Assembly (NCBI GenBank): GCA_937873525.1
Contig: CALMWJ010000270.1
Span: 1-34,959, forward strand
Source of the DNA: an uncultured Peptococcaceae bacterium
GTDB lineage: Bacteria; Bacillota; Peptococcia; DRI-13; UBA5745
Length of the DNA stretch: 34,959 bases
Direction: 5' to 3'
Part shown: piece by piece, positions 23,833 to 32,382 of the stretch
How positions within the stretch are numbered: position 1 is the first letter of the stretch
How the letters are laid out: every line of letters starts with the position of its first letter
The notes under the pieces: model-generated
Told to the model about the DNA's origin: nothing
The model's input: only the letters and a program-made list of their open reading frames with translations
The model's database searches: none
Position numbers and translations under genes: made by a program

Positions 23833-25723
23833 ACATACGAAGGCTCAGACCGGCCAACACGCCGATGAATCGATTTTTGCATTGGATATCGGAACCCGCA
23901 GCGTCATCGGCATCGTCGGGCGCCCAAAGGGCGAGCTATTCCATATCATGGATTTCGAAATGATCCAGCATTCCTCTCGAGCGATGATGGATGGTCAAAT
24001 TGAGGACATCGACCAGGTCGCAGGGGTTGTCGCGCAGGTTAAAAGCAAACTGGAAAGCAGAATCGGATCCGAATTGCGAGACGTTTGCGTCGCGGCGGCA
24101 GGGAGGACCTTAATCACCAAGAAAGCTTCCTTTGAAATTTCCTTGGAACCCAGGGAGACCATTGGACCTGAAAAAATCATCAGCCTTGAAACGGGTGCTG
24201 TGGAAACGGCTTATAAAGGGCTCTTGGAATCGGAAGGTGAATCCCAGGTTGATTTTTTCTGTGTAGGCTATTCGGTCACCCGTTACCATTTGGACGGATA
24301 TCCCATCAAAACCTTGCTGAACCATCGCGGAAGAACAGCCTGGGTCGAGGTGATCGCCACCTTTCTTCCGGAGGAAGTGGTCAGCAGCCTTTATGCTGTG
24401 ATGAACAAAGCAAAACTGCAGGTCGTCAGCCTGACGCTGGAACCTATCGCCGCAATGAACGCGGTCATTCCGAATGAAATCAGGCTTTTGAACCTTGCCT
24501 TAGTGGATATCGGCGCCGGAACCTCCGACATCGCCTTATGTGAAAACGGCAGCGTCTCGGCCTATACGATGGCGACCGTCGCCGGAGACGAGATCACCGA
24601 GTCGGTCGTCCGGCAATATTTAGTGGACTTTCAAACCGCGGAAGCCATGAAGCTTGCTTTGGACGACCCTAAGGCGCTGATCCGCTATCAGGATGTTCTG
24701 GGAAACGACTATGAAACGTCCTCAGCCGATATCCTGGAGAAAATCATGCCGGATATCCGGCATCTGGGTGACGTGATCTGCGGTGAGATCATGGAAGCCA
24801 ATGGAAAGCCGCCGATGGCTGTTTTCCTGGCGGGCGGCGGCAGCCAGATTCCATTTCTCTGCGGCGTTCTTGCTGAACGCCTTTCTCTTGAACCATCCAA
24901 GGTAGCCATCGGCGGCAATAACTTTCTGAAACGAATCACCTGTGGCGAAGCGATCAATCTATCCGGACCTGAATTCGCAACGCCTCTGGGAATCGGGATC
25001 ACAGCTGCTCAAAACCATGGACATAACGCTTTCATTGTGGAGGTGAATGACCGCAGAAAAGCCCTGTTCAAGAAAATCAACATGAACGTGCTTGATGTCT
25101 TGCTGATGTCCGGTTACAAACACCATCAGCTGATGGGGCGGATGGGTCAAGGCATCACCGTTCAAGTGAATGGACGAAGCAAAGTCATTCGGGGCGGCCA
25201 TGCGCAGCCAGCCGTCATCTTTCTGAATGAAACGGCAGCAAGCCTGAATACCCCGGTTCATTCGGGCGATGCGCTGAAGATTCGCCCTGCCGTGGATGGT
25301 GTCGATGCGGTCTGCACCCTTGCTGATCTTCGTTTGAGTATGGGGCTGACGGATCCCGGGACGATCCTATATGTCAACCAAAAGGCGCAAAGAGACGATT
25401 ACTTGATCCAGTCCGGCGATGAGATCCTGAGCTGCAAAGGATCTTTGACAGAACCCATCGCGGCGCATCCTTCAACACCGTCTGACATCAAGTCAACCAC
25501 GAGCTTTTCTGTGGTGATCAATGGAAATCCCACTGAAATGATTTCCAAGAGTGACGGGACACCCTTCCTGTTTGTGGATTTATTGAATTATGTGGACATT
25601 GATCCATCCAATCCCCAAGGCAACATTGTTCTGCGGCTGAACGGTCATGAAGCTTCCTATATCGAACCGGTGGCAGCCGGGGATCGAATCGACATCTTCT
25701 GGGACAAAGCCCCAAAATCCTAA
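23825..25723 (+). CDS. FtsA-like actin-fold ATPase with C-terminal extension
   Basis: 632 residues. The N-terminal ~400 form an FtsA/PilM-type actin fold: phosphate-1 loop FALDIGTRSVIGIVG (~18-32), an FtsA-like 1C (SHS2) segment (~85-190, with CVGYSVTRYHLDGYPIK), phosphate-2 loop VDIGAGTSDIAL (~226-237) and adenosine motif VFLAGGGSQIPFL (~333-345). Classical FtsA is about 420 residues and ends in an amphipathic membrane helix; here ~210 residues follow instead, apparently two small beta domains (TVQVNGRSKVIRG..; SVVINGNPTEMISK..) of possible ubiquitin-like type. It overlaps the PilZ gene by 8 bases and is in a putative sigma-28 operon, so it is probably not the division FtsA. Function unknown; linkage of flagella to cell architecture is speculation. 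Confidence 0.8.
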   Translation: MNEHTKAQTGQHADESIFALDIGTRSVIGIVGRPKGELFHIMDFEMIQHSSRAMMDGQIEDIDQVAGVVAQVKSKLESRIGSELRDVCVAAAGRTLITKKASFEISLEPRETIGPEKIISLETGAVETAYKGLLESEGESQVDFFCVGYSVTRYHLDGYPIKTLLNHRGRTAWVEVIATFLPEEVVSSLYAVMNKAKLQVVSLTLEPIAAMNAVIPNEIRLLNLALVDIGAGTSDIALCENGSVSAYTMATVAGDEITESVVRQYLVDFQTAEAMKLALDDPKALIRYQDVLGNDYETSSADILEKIMPDIRHLGDVICGEIMEANGKPPMAVFLAGGGSQIPFLCGVLAERLSLEPSKVAIGGNNFLKRITCGEAINLSGPEFATPLGIGITAAQNHGHNAFIVEVNDRRKALFKKINMNVLDVLLMSGYKHHQLMGRMGQGITVQVNGRSKVIRGGHAQPAVIFLNETAASLNTPVHSGDALKIRPAVDGVDAVCTLADLRLSMGLTDPGTILYVNQKAQRDDYLIQSGDEILSCKGSLTEPIAAHPSTPSDIKSTTSFSVVINGNPTEMISKSDGTPFLFVDLLNYVDIDPSNPQGNIVLRLNGHEASYIEPVAAGDRIDIFWDKAPKS

Positions 25724-25746
25724 GGAAGAATACACCCGTGTCAAGA

Positions 25747-25789
25747 AAAACGCTGCAGCATCCTGATAGATGCTGCAGCGTTTTGTTTT
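25747..25789. terminator. Bidirectional hairpin terminator
   Basis: Perfect 16-bp stem: AAAACGCTGCAGCATC (25747-25762), loop CTGATA, complement 25769-25784, then TTTTGTTTT on the + strand. The A-run on the left gives a U-run for - strand transcripts. It separates the + strand FtsA-like gene from the converging - strand cheW at 25806. Confidence 0.93.
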
Positions 25790-25805
25790 CCTGGAACTTG
25801 GCTGG

Positions 25806-26318
25806 TCATACTGTGACGGGATCTTGAACCAAGGTCTCGAAATCCTGTTCACTCACGATTTTCCCAACATCGAGAAGCAACACAATTTTTTGATCTAATT
25901 TACCGATTCCCGTCAGATAAACGGCTTGTGGTTCCCGGGCACCCATTCGAGGCGGCACGGAAATCATACCGTCCTCAATGTCGGTCACTTCGTCCACAGC
26001 ATCCACGATCAGTCCGGCAGCATGCTGCCGGATTTGGGTCACGATGATGCAGGTGCGTTCAGTATACGGGACCTCCGGCTTATGAAAACGGAGCCGGATA
26101 TCAATGACCGGTATAATGGCACCGCGTAAATTGATGATTCCCTTGGCATACGAAGGAAAATCCGGAATGGTTGTGATTTGCTGAATGCCTACAATTTGCA
26201 CCACATCGGCGATCGGCACGCCAAACAACTGGCTGTCGGTCCAGAAGGTCAGATATTTTCCTTGCATTTCAGCCGTGCTGAGATCCGGTCGTTCCGGACG
26301 GTTCAATTGATCCTCCAT
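25806..26318 (-). CDS. cheW: Second CheW-type coupling protein
   Basis: 170 residues with one CheW domain (GKYLTFWTDSQLFGVPIADV, IPDFPSYAKGIINLRGAII, PVIDIRLRFHKPE). It resembles the CheW at 18593 along its length and is probably a paralogue. Start at the ATG 26318 gives AAAGGA eight bases upstream; the ATG at 26327 overlaps that ribosome site. It follows the chemoreceptor gene at 48 bases on the same strand, so it probably serves that receptor or a separate array. Which CheA it binds is not shown by the sequence; only one cheA is in the window. Confidence 0.94.
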   Translation of the reverse strand: MEDQLNRPERPDLSTAEMQGKYLTFWTDSQLFGVPIADVVQIVGIQQITTIPDFPSYAKGIINLRGAIIPVIDIRLRFHKPEVPYTERTCIIVTQIRQHAAGLIVDAVDEVTDIEDGMISVPPRMGAREPQAVYLTGIGKLDQKIVLLLDVGKIVSEQDFETLVQDPVTV

Positions 26319-26366
26319 GCGGGTCATCCTTTCTATGAAACGAATCCTTTTTATCAGAACATGAAA

Positions 26367-28460
26367 TCAATATTTATCAAAGCGTCTATCGGACACAAGC
26401 TCCGGCGCAGCCAGTTCTGCGGATGGAGGGCTGGAGAATTTCAGTCCCTGGGAGCCATCTGACGAACGGTCCGCCCGAAGCTGGACGCCATGCCGTTTGA
26501 GCTTAAAATGACCCACCAGATCCTTCAGAAGCTGTGCCTGGCCGGAAAGCTCTTCGCTGGCTGCGGCACTCTCCTCGGATGTGGCGGAATTGGTCTGGAT
26601 CACAGCGGAGATTTGCTCGATGCCTTGATTGATTTGGGTTACGGCACTGGCTTGTTCATTGGACGCCGCGGAAATATGGGAGATCAGTACAGCGGTCTTC
26701 TGTGCGCCGTCCACAACATTCTGAAGAGAACGGCCGGTTTGATCCGCGATTTGGGTGCCCTTATCCACTGCCCGGATGGCGCTTTCGATCAAAACCGTGG
26801 TGTTTTTTGCAGCCTCGGCGCTCTTGCTTGCCAGATTGCGCACCTCATCCGCAACCACTGCAAAACCTTTTCCCGCAGCGCCAGCCCGAGCCGCCTCAAC
26901 AGCCGCGTTCAGTGCAAGAATGTTGGTTTGGAAGGCAATGTCATCGATGGTCTTGATGATCTTGCCGATTTGAGAAGACGTATCCGAGATCTCACCCATC
27001 GCCTGGATCATCGATTGCATTTGTACATTGCTTTCTTGAACTTCCTTGCCGGATTGGGCAGCCAGCTGCTCTGCTTCCTGGGCGTTGAGGGCATTGCTTT
27101 TGATCTGCTGAGAGACTTCGGCAATGGTGGCGGATAGTTCTTCGATGGAACTGGCTTGTTCTGCAGCGCCTTGAGACAATGCCTGGGCGCCGCAAGCGAC
27201 CTGGTCGGAACCGCCGGCCACCTGCTGAGCACTTTGTTCGATCTGGCTCATGGCTTCATTGAGAGAGACGATGATGCCCTTGGTGGATGTTTCCAGCGGG
27301 ATAAAATCCCCTTTATACTGCCGAGTGACCGAGGTCGTCAGGTTGCCCTTTGCAATTTCACCCAAGTGGTAGGAAACATCTGAAATCGCGCTGTTCAATG
27401 CGTCGATCACCGCTTTCAGCGCGTTGAGAAGGACAGCGGTTTCATCCTTTGCTTTGGTGACCGGAACCTCCGTCTGCAGGTCACCGACGGACAGAAGGTT
27501 CAGCCGCTGGGCACATGCCTTGATGGGATCGGCAATCATGCTGGCAATTTTTATGGAAAGGATGCTGCCTAAAAGAATCAACACCGACGCCAGGATGATG
27601 ATGATTGTTATTGCCTGGACGGTGCTGCTTGTATATGCCTTTTGGAGAACATTGACCCCGATGCTCCAGCCCTTGGAACCGGGAATCGGCGCGTAGGACA
27701 AGAATTTTTTGGCGCCTGCATAAGCGTAAGCTCCAAAGCCGTTTTGTCCCTCGACCATTTTCTTTTCCAGAGCGACCAGCGCTTTCATCTCAGGATCGTT
27801 GGCATTACTCACGATTCGGTTGGCGGCGGTTTGGACCAGCTTCCGGTCTTGATGGGCGATGGTGTTGCCTTCTTGATTAATTATATAAGCAGCCCCTGCA
27901 TCGCCGGTATAGACCCGGTCTGTGATTTCCGAGAGCAGGAGCCCGTCAAAGCTCAGGACCACAACGCCAACGATCCGCGTACCTGCAACACCGCCAGACC
28001 AAAGAGGGGCAGCGACCTGGATCGTTAATTCGCCTGTTTTTTCATCAATGGCTGGATCTGCAACAAAAGCTTCACCTTTTATCGCAGCTTGAAAAAAATC
28101 TTTGCCGGCCACATTGAGCGATGGATGGGTATCTACAGCGCCGCCGGGACTGGCGGTATAGATGTCCTTTAATTGGTAAGTCTCTTTACGCTCACGATAG
28201 ATTGCGTTTTTATCCACTTGGGGGGTTTCCGGGTTGGCAAGTCTTGCCATACAGCCCATGTCCATGGCGATGGTTTTATAGACCTTCATTTCCGCTTCGA
28301 TTTGGCCGGCGGAAGCTGATGCCAGTTCCGCCAGGGTGGTTTCCAATGCGTCCAATGTGCTGCGATAACTCAGGAAGGCGCTGATCCCTCCGATCAGGAT
28401 GGCAACGATGGCAATGGATGCCGCCATACTGATCAAAATCTTTGTTTTAATGCTTTTCAC
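26367..28460 (-). CDS. Methyl-accepting chemotaxis protein with dCache sensor
   Basis: 697-residue transmembrane chemoreceptor. TM1 (about 7-30), extracellular dCache-type domain (~35-275; YTASPGGAVDTHPSLNVAGK and FFQAAIKGEAFVADPAIDE), TM2 (~280-305, rich in Ile), HAMP (~305-360) and signalling domain with the conserved tip IDDIAFQTNILALNAAVEAA followed by RAGAAGKGFAVVADEVR. Ligand unknown; dCache domains often bind amino acids or organic acids. No C-terminal CheR-docking pentapeptide is evident (it ends SDRRFDKY). Start is GTG: GTG 28460 (MKSIKTKI) is about 11 bases from GGGAG; GTG 28469 is one base from it. Confidence 0.95.
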   Translation of the reverse strand: MKSIKTKILISMAASIAIVAILIGGISAFLSYRSTLDALETTLAELASASAGQIEAEMKVYKTIAMDMGCMARLANPETPQVDKNAIYRERKETYQLKDIYTASPGGAVDTHPSLNVAGKDFFQAAIKGEAFVADPAIDEKTGELTIQVAAPLWSGGVAGTRIVGVVVLSFDGLLLSEITDRVYTGDAGAAYIINQEGNTIAHQDRKLVQTAANRIVSNANDPEMKALVALEKKMVEGQNGFGAYAYAGAKKFLSYAPIPGSKGWSIGVNVLQKAYTSSTVQAITIIIILASVLILLGSILSIKIASMIADPIKACAQRLNLLSVGDLQTEVPVTKAKDETAVLLNALKAVIDALNSAISDVSYHLGEIAKGNLTTSVTRQYKGDFIPLETSTKGIIVSLNEAMSQIEQSAQQVAGGSDQVACGAQALSQGAAEQASSIEELSATIAEVSQQIKSNALNAQEAEQLAAQSGKEVQESNVQMQSMIQAMGEISDTSSQIGKIIKTIDDIAFQTNILALNAAVEAARAGAAGKGFAVVADEVRNLASKSAEAAKNTTVLIESAIRAVDKGTQIADQTGRSLQNVVDGAQKTAVLISHISAASNEQASAVTQINQGIEQISAVIQTNSATSEESAAASEELSGQAQLLKDLVGHFKLKRHGVQLRADRSSDGSQGLKFSSPPSAELAAPELVSDRRFDKY

Positions 28461-28544
28461 AATACCCACACTCCCTACGATGATGTTTTGTTGAACTTAA
28501 GCTGTGTTGTCTGCGATCGATCAGGATGTTGACCGCGTCTGTTT

Positions 28545-28560
28545 CAGTGACACCTCCTTG
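28545..28560 (-). promoter_or_regulatory. Unused strong Shine-Dalgarno in the mcp leader
   Basis: On the - strand AAGGAGG (28559-28553) is followed after 5 bases by CTG (28547) opening an eight-codon frame that stops at 28521. It lies ~85 bases before the mcp start and downstream of the sigma-28 promoter, so it would be in the mRNA. It could be a leader peptide, a regulatory element, or chance. Confidence 0.35.
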
Positions 28561-28584
28561 CCATGAAATGGGCCGATAAGTCTT

Positions 28585-28611
28585 TTATCGTCGATTTCCG
28601 TCTCAAATTTA
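28585..28611 (-). promoter_or_regulatory. Sigma-28 promoter of the mcp-cheW operon
   Basis: On the - strand TAAA (28611-28608), 15-base spacer, GACGATAA (28592-28585). The match to TAAA-N15-GCCGATAA is 4/4 and 7/8. Predicted RNA start near 28578 gives a leader of ~118 bases before GTG 28460. This is the best sigma-28 site in the window. Confidence 0.75.
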
Positions 28612-28666
28612 GTTTTCAGTCCATCCTGGATTAAAAAAATAATAATTATTCTGCACTTTCATCGGG

Positions 28667-28672
28667 TATAAT
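28667..28672 (+). promoter_or_regulatory. Probable sigma-A -10 element for xerD
   Basis: A perfect TATAAT at 28667-28672 lies in an AT-rich stretch 52 bases before xerD. The region 17 bases upstream (AATTAT) is a poor -35, so the promoter is tentative. Otherwise the 28470-28723 gap holds only the mcp leader and promoter. Confidence 0.45.
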
Positions 28673-28723
28673 AGGAATCAGAACCATGAACAAAGTTGGT
28701 ATCAGAACCGGAAGGATCACTGT

Positions 28724-29644
28724 ATGGAAACACAAATCCATTATTTTATACAGTATTTAACCATTGAACGGGGCTTGTCCGAAAACACCGGTAAAAGCTA
28801 TCGGAATGACTTGATGCAGTTTCTCCTATTTCTCGAGGGCTTGGAGGAACCCGGCGGCGACACCGCCGCCGATCGGATCCGCAGCTGGCAGGATGTGACC
28901 CGTTATCATATTTCCGCATTTATCCATAAGGTCAAAAAGGACGGAGCCTGTGCTGCCACCATCGCCAGAAAGATGACCAGCCTGAGGGTATTCTTCCGTT
29001 ACCTGAGCCGCGAGAAAATCACGTTGACCGATCCCGGCATCGACTTGGAAGCCCCCAAGATGCCTTTTCATCTTCCGAAAGCCTTGTCTCAAGAGGAGAT
29101 GGCCCGGCTTCTGGACTCCCTGGATCCGCCGGTCAATGCCGCCGGTTTCCGGGATTTAGCCATGATGGAGCTGCTTTACGCCGCCGGCCTTCGCGTTTCG
29201 GAATTGCTGTCTCTGACCTTGGGCGATGTGGACCTCTCTTTGGGTTACGTAAGATGTTTCGGAAAAGGCGGCAAGGAAAGAATCATCCCCATCGGCGCCC
29301 GTTCCGTGGAAACGCTGCGCAATTACCTGACGGCGGCAAGGCCTCAGTGGGTGACCCATTTGAGGGAAAGAAGCCTTTTCATCAATCAGAGGGGGAAACC
29401 TTTGACCCGGCAGTGGTTTTGGCAGATGCTGAAAAAGCGGGCAGAACGTGCAGGGATCCAAGCGCATGTTTCACCCCATACCTTTCGGCATTCCTTCGCC
29501 ACGCATCTCTTAGTGGGCGGCGCCGATCTGAGATCCGTCCAGGAGCTGCTAGGCCATGCGGATGTATCCACCACACAGATCTATACCCATTTGACCGACC
29601 AGCGGCTGAAGGAGGTCTACAACAAGACCCATCCAAGGGCTTAA
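28724..29644 (+). CDS. xerD: Tyrosine recombinase XerD
   Basis: Site-specific recombinase resolving chromosome dimers at dif with XerC. 306 residues. N-terminal SAM-like DNA-binding domain (1-~100; YLTIERGLSENTGKSYRNDL), C-terminal catalytic domain with Arg in AAGLRVSELLSL, Lys in FGKGGKERIIP, H-x2-R in SPHTFRHSFATHLL, and H...Y in LGHADVSTTQIYTHL, so all catalytic residues are present. GGAAGGA lies 8 bases before ATG 28724. In Bacillus xerD (ripX) also precedes deoB (drm), supporting XerD over other Xer relatives. Confidence 0.93.
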   Translation: METQIHYFIQYLTIERGLSENTGKSYRNDLMQFLLFLEGLEEPGGDTAADRIRSWQDVTRYHISAFIHKVKKDGACAATIARKMTSLRVFFRYLSREKITLTDPGIDLEAPKMPFHLPKALSQEEMARLLDSLDPPVNAAGFRDLAMMELLYAAGLRVSELLSLTLGDVDLSLGYVRCFGKGGKERIIPIGARSVETLRNYLTAARPQWVTHLRERSLFINQRGKPLTRQWFWQMLKKRAERAGIQAHVSPHTFRHSFATHLLVGGADLRSVQELLGHADVSTTQIYTHLTDQRLKEVYNKTHPRA

Positions 29645-29682
29645 GAAGCCCATTGAATCATGAAATGCAAGGAGCTGAAGCG

Positions 29683-30852
29683 ATGAAAACCATATTGATC
29701 ATTTTGGACAGCTGCGGCGTTGGCGCGCTGCCGGATGCTGGCCTTTATGATGTGGAGCCAGGAAATACCTTGGGGAATCTGTCAAGAGCCCGAGGCGGCC
29801 TTCATGTGCCCCTGCTTGAGTCCATGGGCATTGGAAAGATCATCCCTGTCCAAGGGGTTTCGGATCAGGTGAAGGCCATTGGCGCCTATGGTAAGATGGC
29901 GTCCCTGACCTACGGAAAAGATACCACGGCAGGCCACTGGGAAATGGCTGGCGTATTGCTGGAACGGCCGTTTCCCACCTTTCCTGAGGGATTCCCGCCG
30001 TCATTTGTCCGTGCCTTCGAACAAGCCATCGGCAGAGGAACTTTGGGCAATGTGGTTGCCTCAGGCACTGCGATCATCGAAACCTTGGGCCAAGAACATC
30101 TCGAAACCGGATTTCCGATCATTTACACCTCGGCGGACAGTGTTTTCCAAATTGCCGCCCATGAAGACATCGTGCCGCTGCAGACTCTGTACGACTGGTG
30201 CCGGACGGCACGTGAAATGCTTCAGGGGGAGCTGGGGGTGGGCCGTGTGATTGCCCGTCCGTTTATGGGTCAACCCGGAAGCTTCAAACGGACCGCCCAT
30301 CGTCATGATTTTTCTCTCGACCCGATCAAACCGACCATTTTAGACCGGATGGCTTCGGCCGGCCGGCAGGTGATTGCCGTCGGAAAGATCAAAGACATCT
30401 TTAACAACAAAGGCATCACATCCAGCAAGCCTTCGGTTTCCAATGCGGATGGGATCCAAAAGACTTTGGAGGCGATGGATGCTTTGAAGGATGGTCTGAT
30501 TTTTGTGAATTTAGTTGACTTTGACATGCTGTACGGGCACCGCAACAATCCCCAGGGATATGGCGATGCGCTTGAAGAAGCAGACCGGCTCCTTGTGCCT
30601 CTGGTCAAGCGCTGTTTTGATGAGGACTTCATGCTGATCATCTCCGCCGATCATGGCAACGATCCCACCACCGCCGACACCGACCACAACCGGGAATACG
30701 TCCCTCTGCTGGTTTGCGGTAAAGCGGTCAAAGCAGATCAGAATCTGGGTGTTCGCAGCTCCTTTGCGGATGTGGCCGCAACCTTGGCCCAGCGGCATTC
30801 AATTGATTATGACGGCCCCGGCACGGGTTTTTATCATGAAATCACTTTGTGA
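29683..30852 (+). CDS. deoB: Phosphopentomutase DeoB
   Basis: Converts (deoxy)ribose-1-phosphate and -5-phosphate in nucleoside salvage. 389 residues, full family length. Metal and active-site motifs: ILDSCGVGALPDA at the N-terminus, YGKDTTAGHWEM (catalytic Thr), NLVDFDMLYGHRNNP and ADHGNDPTTADTDHNREY. The ATG at 29683 is chosen because AAGGAG (29669-29674) precedes it by 8 bases and MKTILIILDS is the normal family N-terminus; the frame is open farther upstream into xerD, but that part is not coding. Probably co-transcribed with xerD (38-base gap). Confidence 0.97.
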   Translation: MKTILIILDSCGVGALPDAGLYDVEPGNTLGNLSRARGGLHVPLLESMGIGKIIPVQGVSDQVKAIGAYGKMASLTYGKDTTAGHWEMAGVLLERPFPTFPEGFPPSFVRAFEQAIGRGTLGNVVASGTAIIETLGQEHLETGFPIIYTSADSVFQIAAHEDIVPLQTLYDWCRTAREMLQGELGVGRVIARPFMGQPGSFKRTAHRHDFSLDPIKPTILDRMASAGRQVIAVGKIKDIFNNKGITSSKPSVSNADGIQKTLEAMDALKDGLIFVNLVDFDMLYGHRNNPQGYGDALEEADRLLVPLVKRCFDEDFMLIISADHGNDPTTADTDHNREYVPLLVCGKAVKADQNLGVRSSFADVAATLAQRHSIDYDGPGTGFYHEITL

Positions 30853-30853
30853 C

Positions 30854-30882
30854 TTTGCAGCGAGGCAAGTTTCAAGTATAAT
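30854..30882 (+). promoter_or_regulatory. Probable sigma-A promoter of the fumarase-malic enzyme operon
   Basis: TTTGCA (30854-30859), 17-base spacer, TATAAT (30877-30882). The -10 is perfect, the -35 matches 4 of 6. It lies 31 bases before the ATG at 30913 and directly after the deoB stop; no terminator hairpin is seen between, so read-through from deoB is also possible. Confidence 0.65.
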
Positions 30883-30912
30883 ATCTAGCATGATGAAGGG
30901 TGGAGGTGTGCC

Positions 30913-31758
30913 ATGCGTCAAATCACGGCTCCTGAAATAACGAAGGCAGTCAAAACCTTATTTTTGGAAGCAAATTATCAAATTGGATCCGATGTTTCAG
31001 CCGCACTCGAGAAAATGCGCCTGGCGGAAGACAGTGCCATCGGAAAGGAAGTCCTGGGACAGATCATCGAAAACAACCGGATCGCGGCGGACGAAAAGCT
31101 GCCGATTTGCCAGGATACCGGAATGGCGGTCCTTTTTATTGAAATAGGACAAAACCTGCAGATTTCCGGCGGGGATTTGGAAAACGCAGTCCAGGAGGGG
31201 GTTCGGAGAGCCTATACCGAAGGCTATCTGCGAAAATCTGTGGTCAAGGATCCCTTGTTTGACCGGACCAACACCGGAGACAACACGCCGGCTGTGATTT
31301 ATACCCGAATCGTCCCGGGTGACAAGATGAAGATCATGGGGACCGCCAAGGGCTTCGGCAGCGAAAATATGAGCCGCTGCAAGGCCTTGACGCCATCGGA
31401 AGGCGTGGAAGGCTTCAAACGGTTCGTCCTTGAAACCGTCCGGCTGGCTGGGCCCAATCCATGTCCGCCCACTGTGGTGGGCATCGGCGTGGGCGGCACG
31501 CTGGACAAAGCGGCTCAGCTGGCTAAATGGGCGACGATCCGCCGGATCGGAACACCGCATCCGAAAGCCCAGTATGCTGAGCTTGAAAATGAGCTTCTGG
31601 AACAGATCAACCACTTAGGGATCGGACCGGCAGGACTGGGCGGCTTATGCACCAGTCTGGCAGTCCACATCGAGTATTATCCGGGGCATATCGCCGGCAT
31701 TCCTGTGGTGGTCAACATCTGCTGCCATGCTGCCCGGCATAAGGAGATCATTCTGTAG
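30913..31758 (+). CDS. Class I fumarate hydratase, alpha (TtdA-like) subunit
   Basis: 281 residues, alpha/N-terminal half of the two-subunit iron-sulfur fumarase/tartrate dehydratase family; interconverts fumarate and malate. Cysteines expected to hold the [4Fe-4S] cluster are seen in [27 protein letters not shown] and [22 protein letters not shown]-type signature appears as [17 protein letters not shown] lies before ATG 30913. It is followed by the beta subunit. Fumarate specificity versus tartrate cannot be told from sequence, but linkage to malic enzyme favours fumarate. Confidence 0.93.
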   Translation: MRQITAPEITKAVKTLFLEANYQIGSDVSAALEKMRLAEDSAIGKEVLGQIIENNRIAADEKLPICQDTGMAVLFIEIGQNLQISGGDLENAVQEGVRRAYTEGYLRKSVVKDPLFDRTNTGDNTPAVIYTRIVPGDKMKIMGTAKGFGSENMSRCKALTPSEGVEGFKRFVLETVRLAGPNPCPPTVVGIGVGGTLDKAAQLAKWATIRRIGTPHPKAQYAELENELLEQINHLGIGPAGLGGLCTSLAVHIEYYPGHIAGIPVVVNICCHAARHKEIIL

Positions 31759-31808
31759 CCGTCCGCGACAGTGAAATATAAGAACGTATGATCGGGGTGG
31801 AATGACCT

Positions 31809-32381
31809 GTGTTTGAAAACCAAGAAATTAAAAGAATCGATCTTCCTCTGACGTCAGAGACCGTCCGCGGTCTTCGGGCCGGTGACCGGGTGCGCCTCTA
31901 CGGAAAGCTTTACACGGCCAGGGACGCCGCCCACAAGCGTCTGGCGGAGCTTCTTCAGAAAGGCCAGCCGCTGCCAGTGGATCTGCAGGACCAGACCCTT
32001 TACTATGTCGGACCTTCACCCGCCAAGCCCGGTTATGTGATTGGATCGGCAGGTCCGACCAGCAGCTATCGAATGGATTCTCTGACCGTTCCTTTACTGA
32101 AACTTGGGCTCAAGGGCATGATCGGCAAAGGCGTGCGGTCTCATGAAGTGATTGACGCCATGAAGCAGTATGGCGCGGTCTATTTTTGTGCCGTCGGCGG
32201 CGCAGCCGCTCTCATCGCCCGGTCCATCATAAAGTCCGAGCTTGTGGCTTATGAGGATCTGGGACCTGAAGCGATCTACTGTCTGACTGTGGAAGATTTT
32301 CCGGCGATCGTTGCCATCGATGCGCAAGGAAATGATTTATATCAAACCGGTCCTGAGGACTGGCGAAGAGGGAGAGAATAA
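31809..32381 (+). CDS. Class I fumarate hydratase, beta (TtdB-like) subunit
   Basis: 190 residues, partner of the alpha subunit encoded just upstream. Motifs of the swivel-type beta domain: VRGLRAGDRVRLYGKLYTAR, DAAHKRL, YYVGPSPAKPGYVIGSAGP, TSSYRMD, and GKGVRSHEVIDAMKQYGAVY. Start GTG 31809 with GGGGTGG about nine bases upstream. The stop is one base before the malic enzyme ATG, so the three genes form one operon. Confidence 0.94.
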   Translation: MFENQEIKRIDLPLTSETVRGLRAGDRVRLYGKLYTARDAAHKRLAELLQKGQPLPVDLQDQTLYYVGPSPAKPGYVIGSAGPTSSYRMDSLTVPLLKLGLKGMIGKGVRSHEVIDAMKQYGAVYFCAVGGAAALIARSIIKSELVAYEDLGPEAIYCLTVEDFPAIVAIDAQGNDLYQTGPEDWRRGRE

Positions 32382-32382
32382 C

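Noticed and set aside
28572-28579. Perfect GCCGATAA (sigma-28 -10) on the + strand before xerD
   Set aside because: No TAAA-like -35 lies 14-16 bases upstream; the bases there are part of a - strand ribosome site. Probably chance.
28676-28710. Short direct repeat ATCAGAACC before xerD
   Set aside because: Two copies only, nine to ten bases, no link to a promoter or known operator; could be chance.
29254-29682. Upstream extension of the deoB frame into xerD
   Set aside because: xerD is clearly coding in another frame there; the normal DeoB N-terminus and a good ribosome site lie at 29683.
32311-32382. Upstream extension of the malic enzyme frame
   Set aside because: It overlaps the 3' end of the fumarase beta gene; ATG 32383 has the ribosome site and the family N-terminus.
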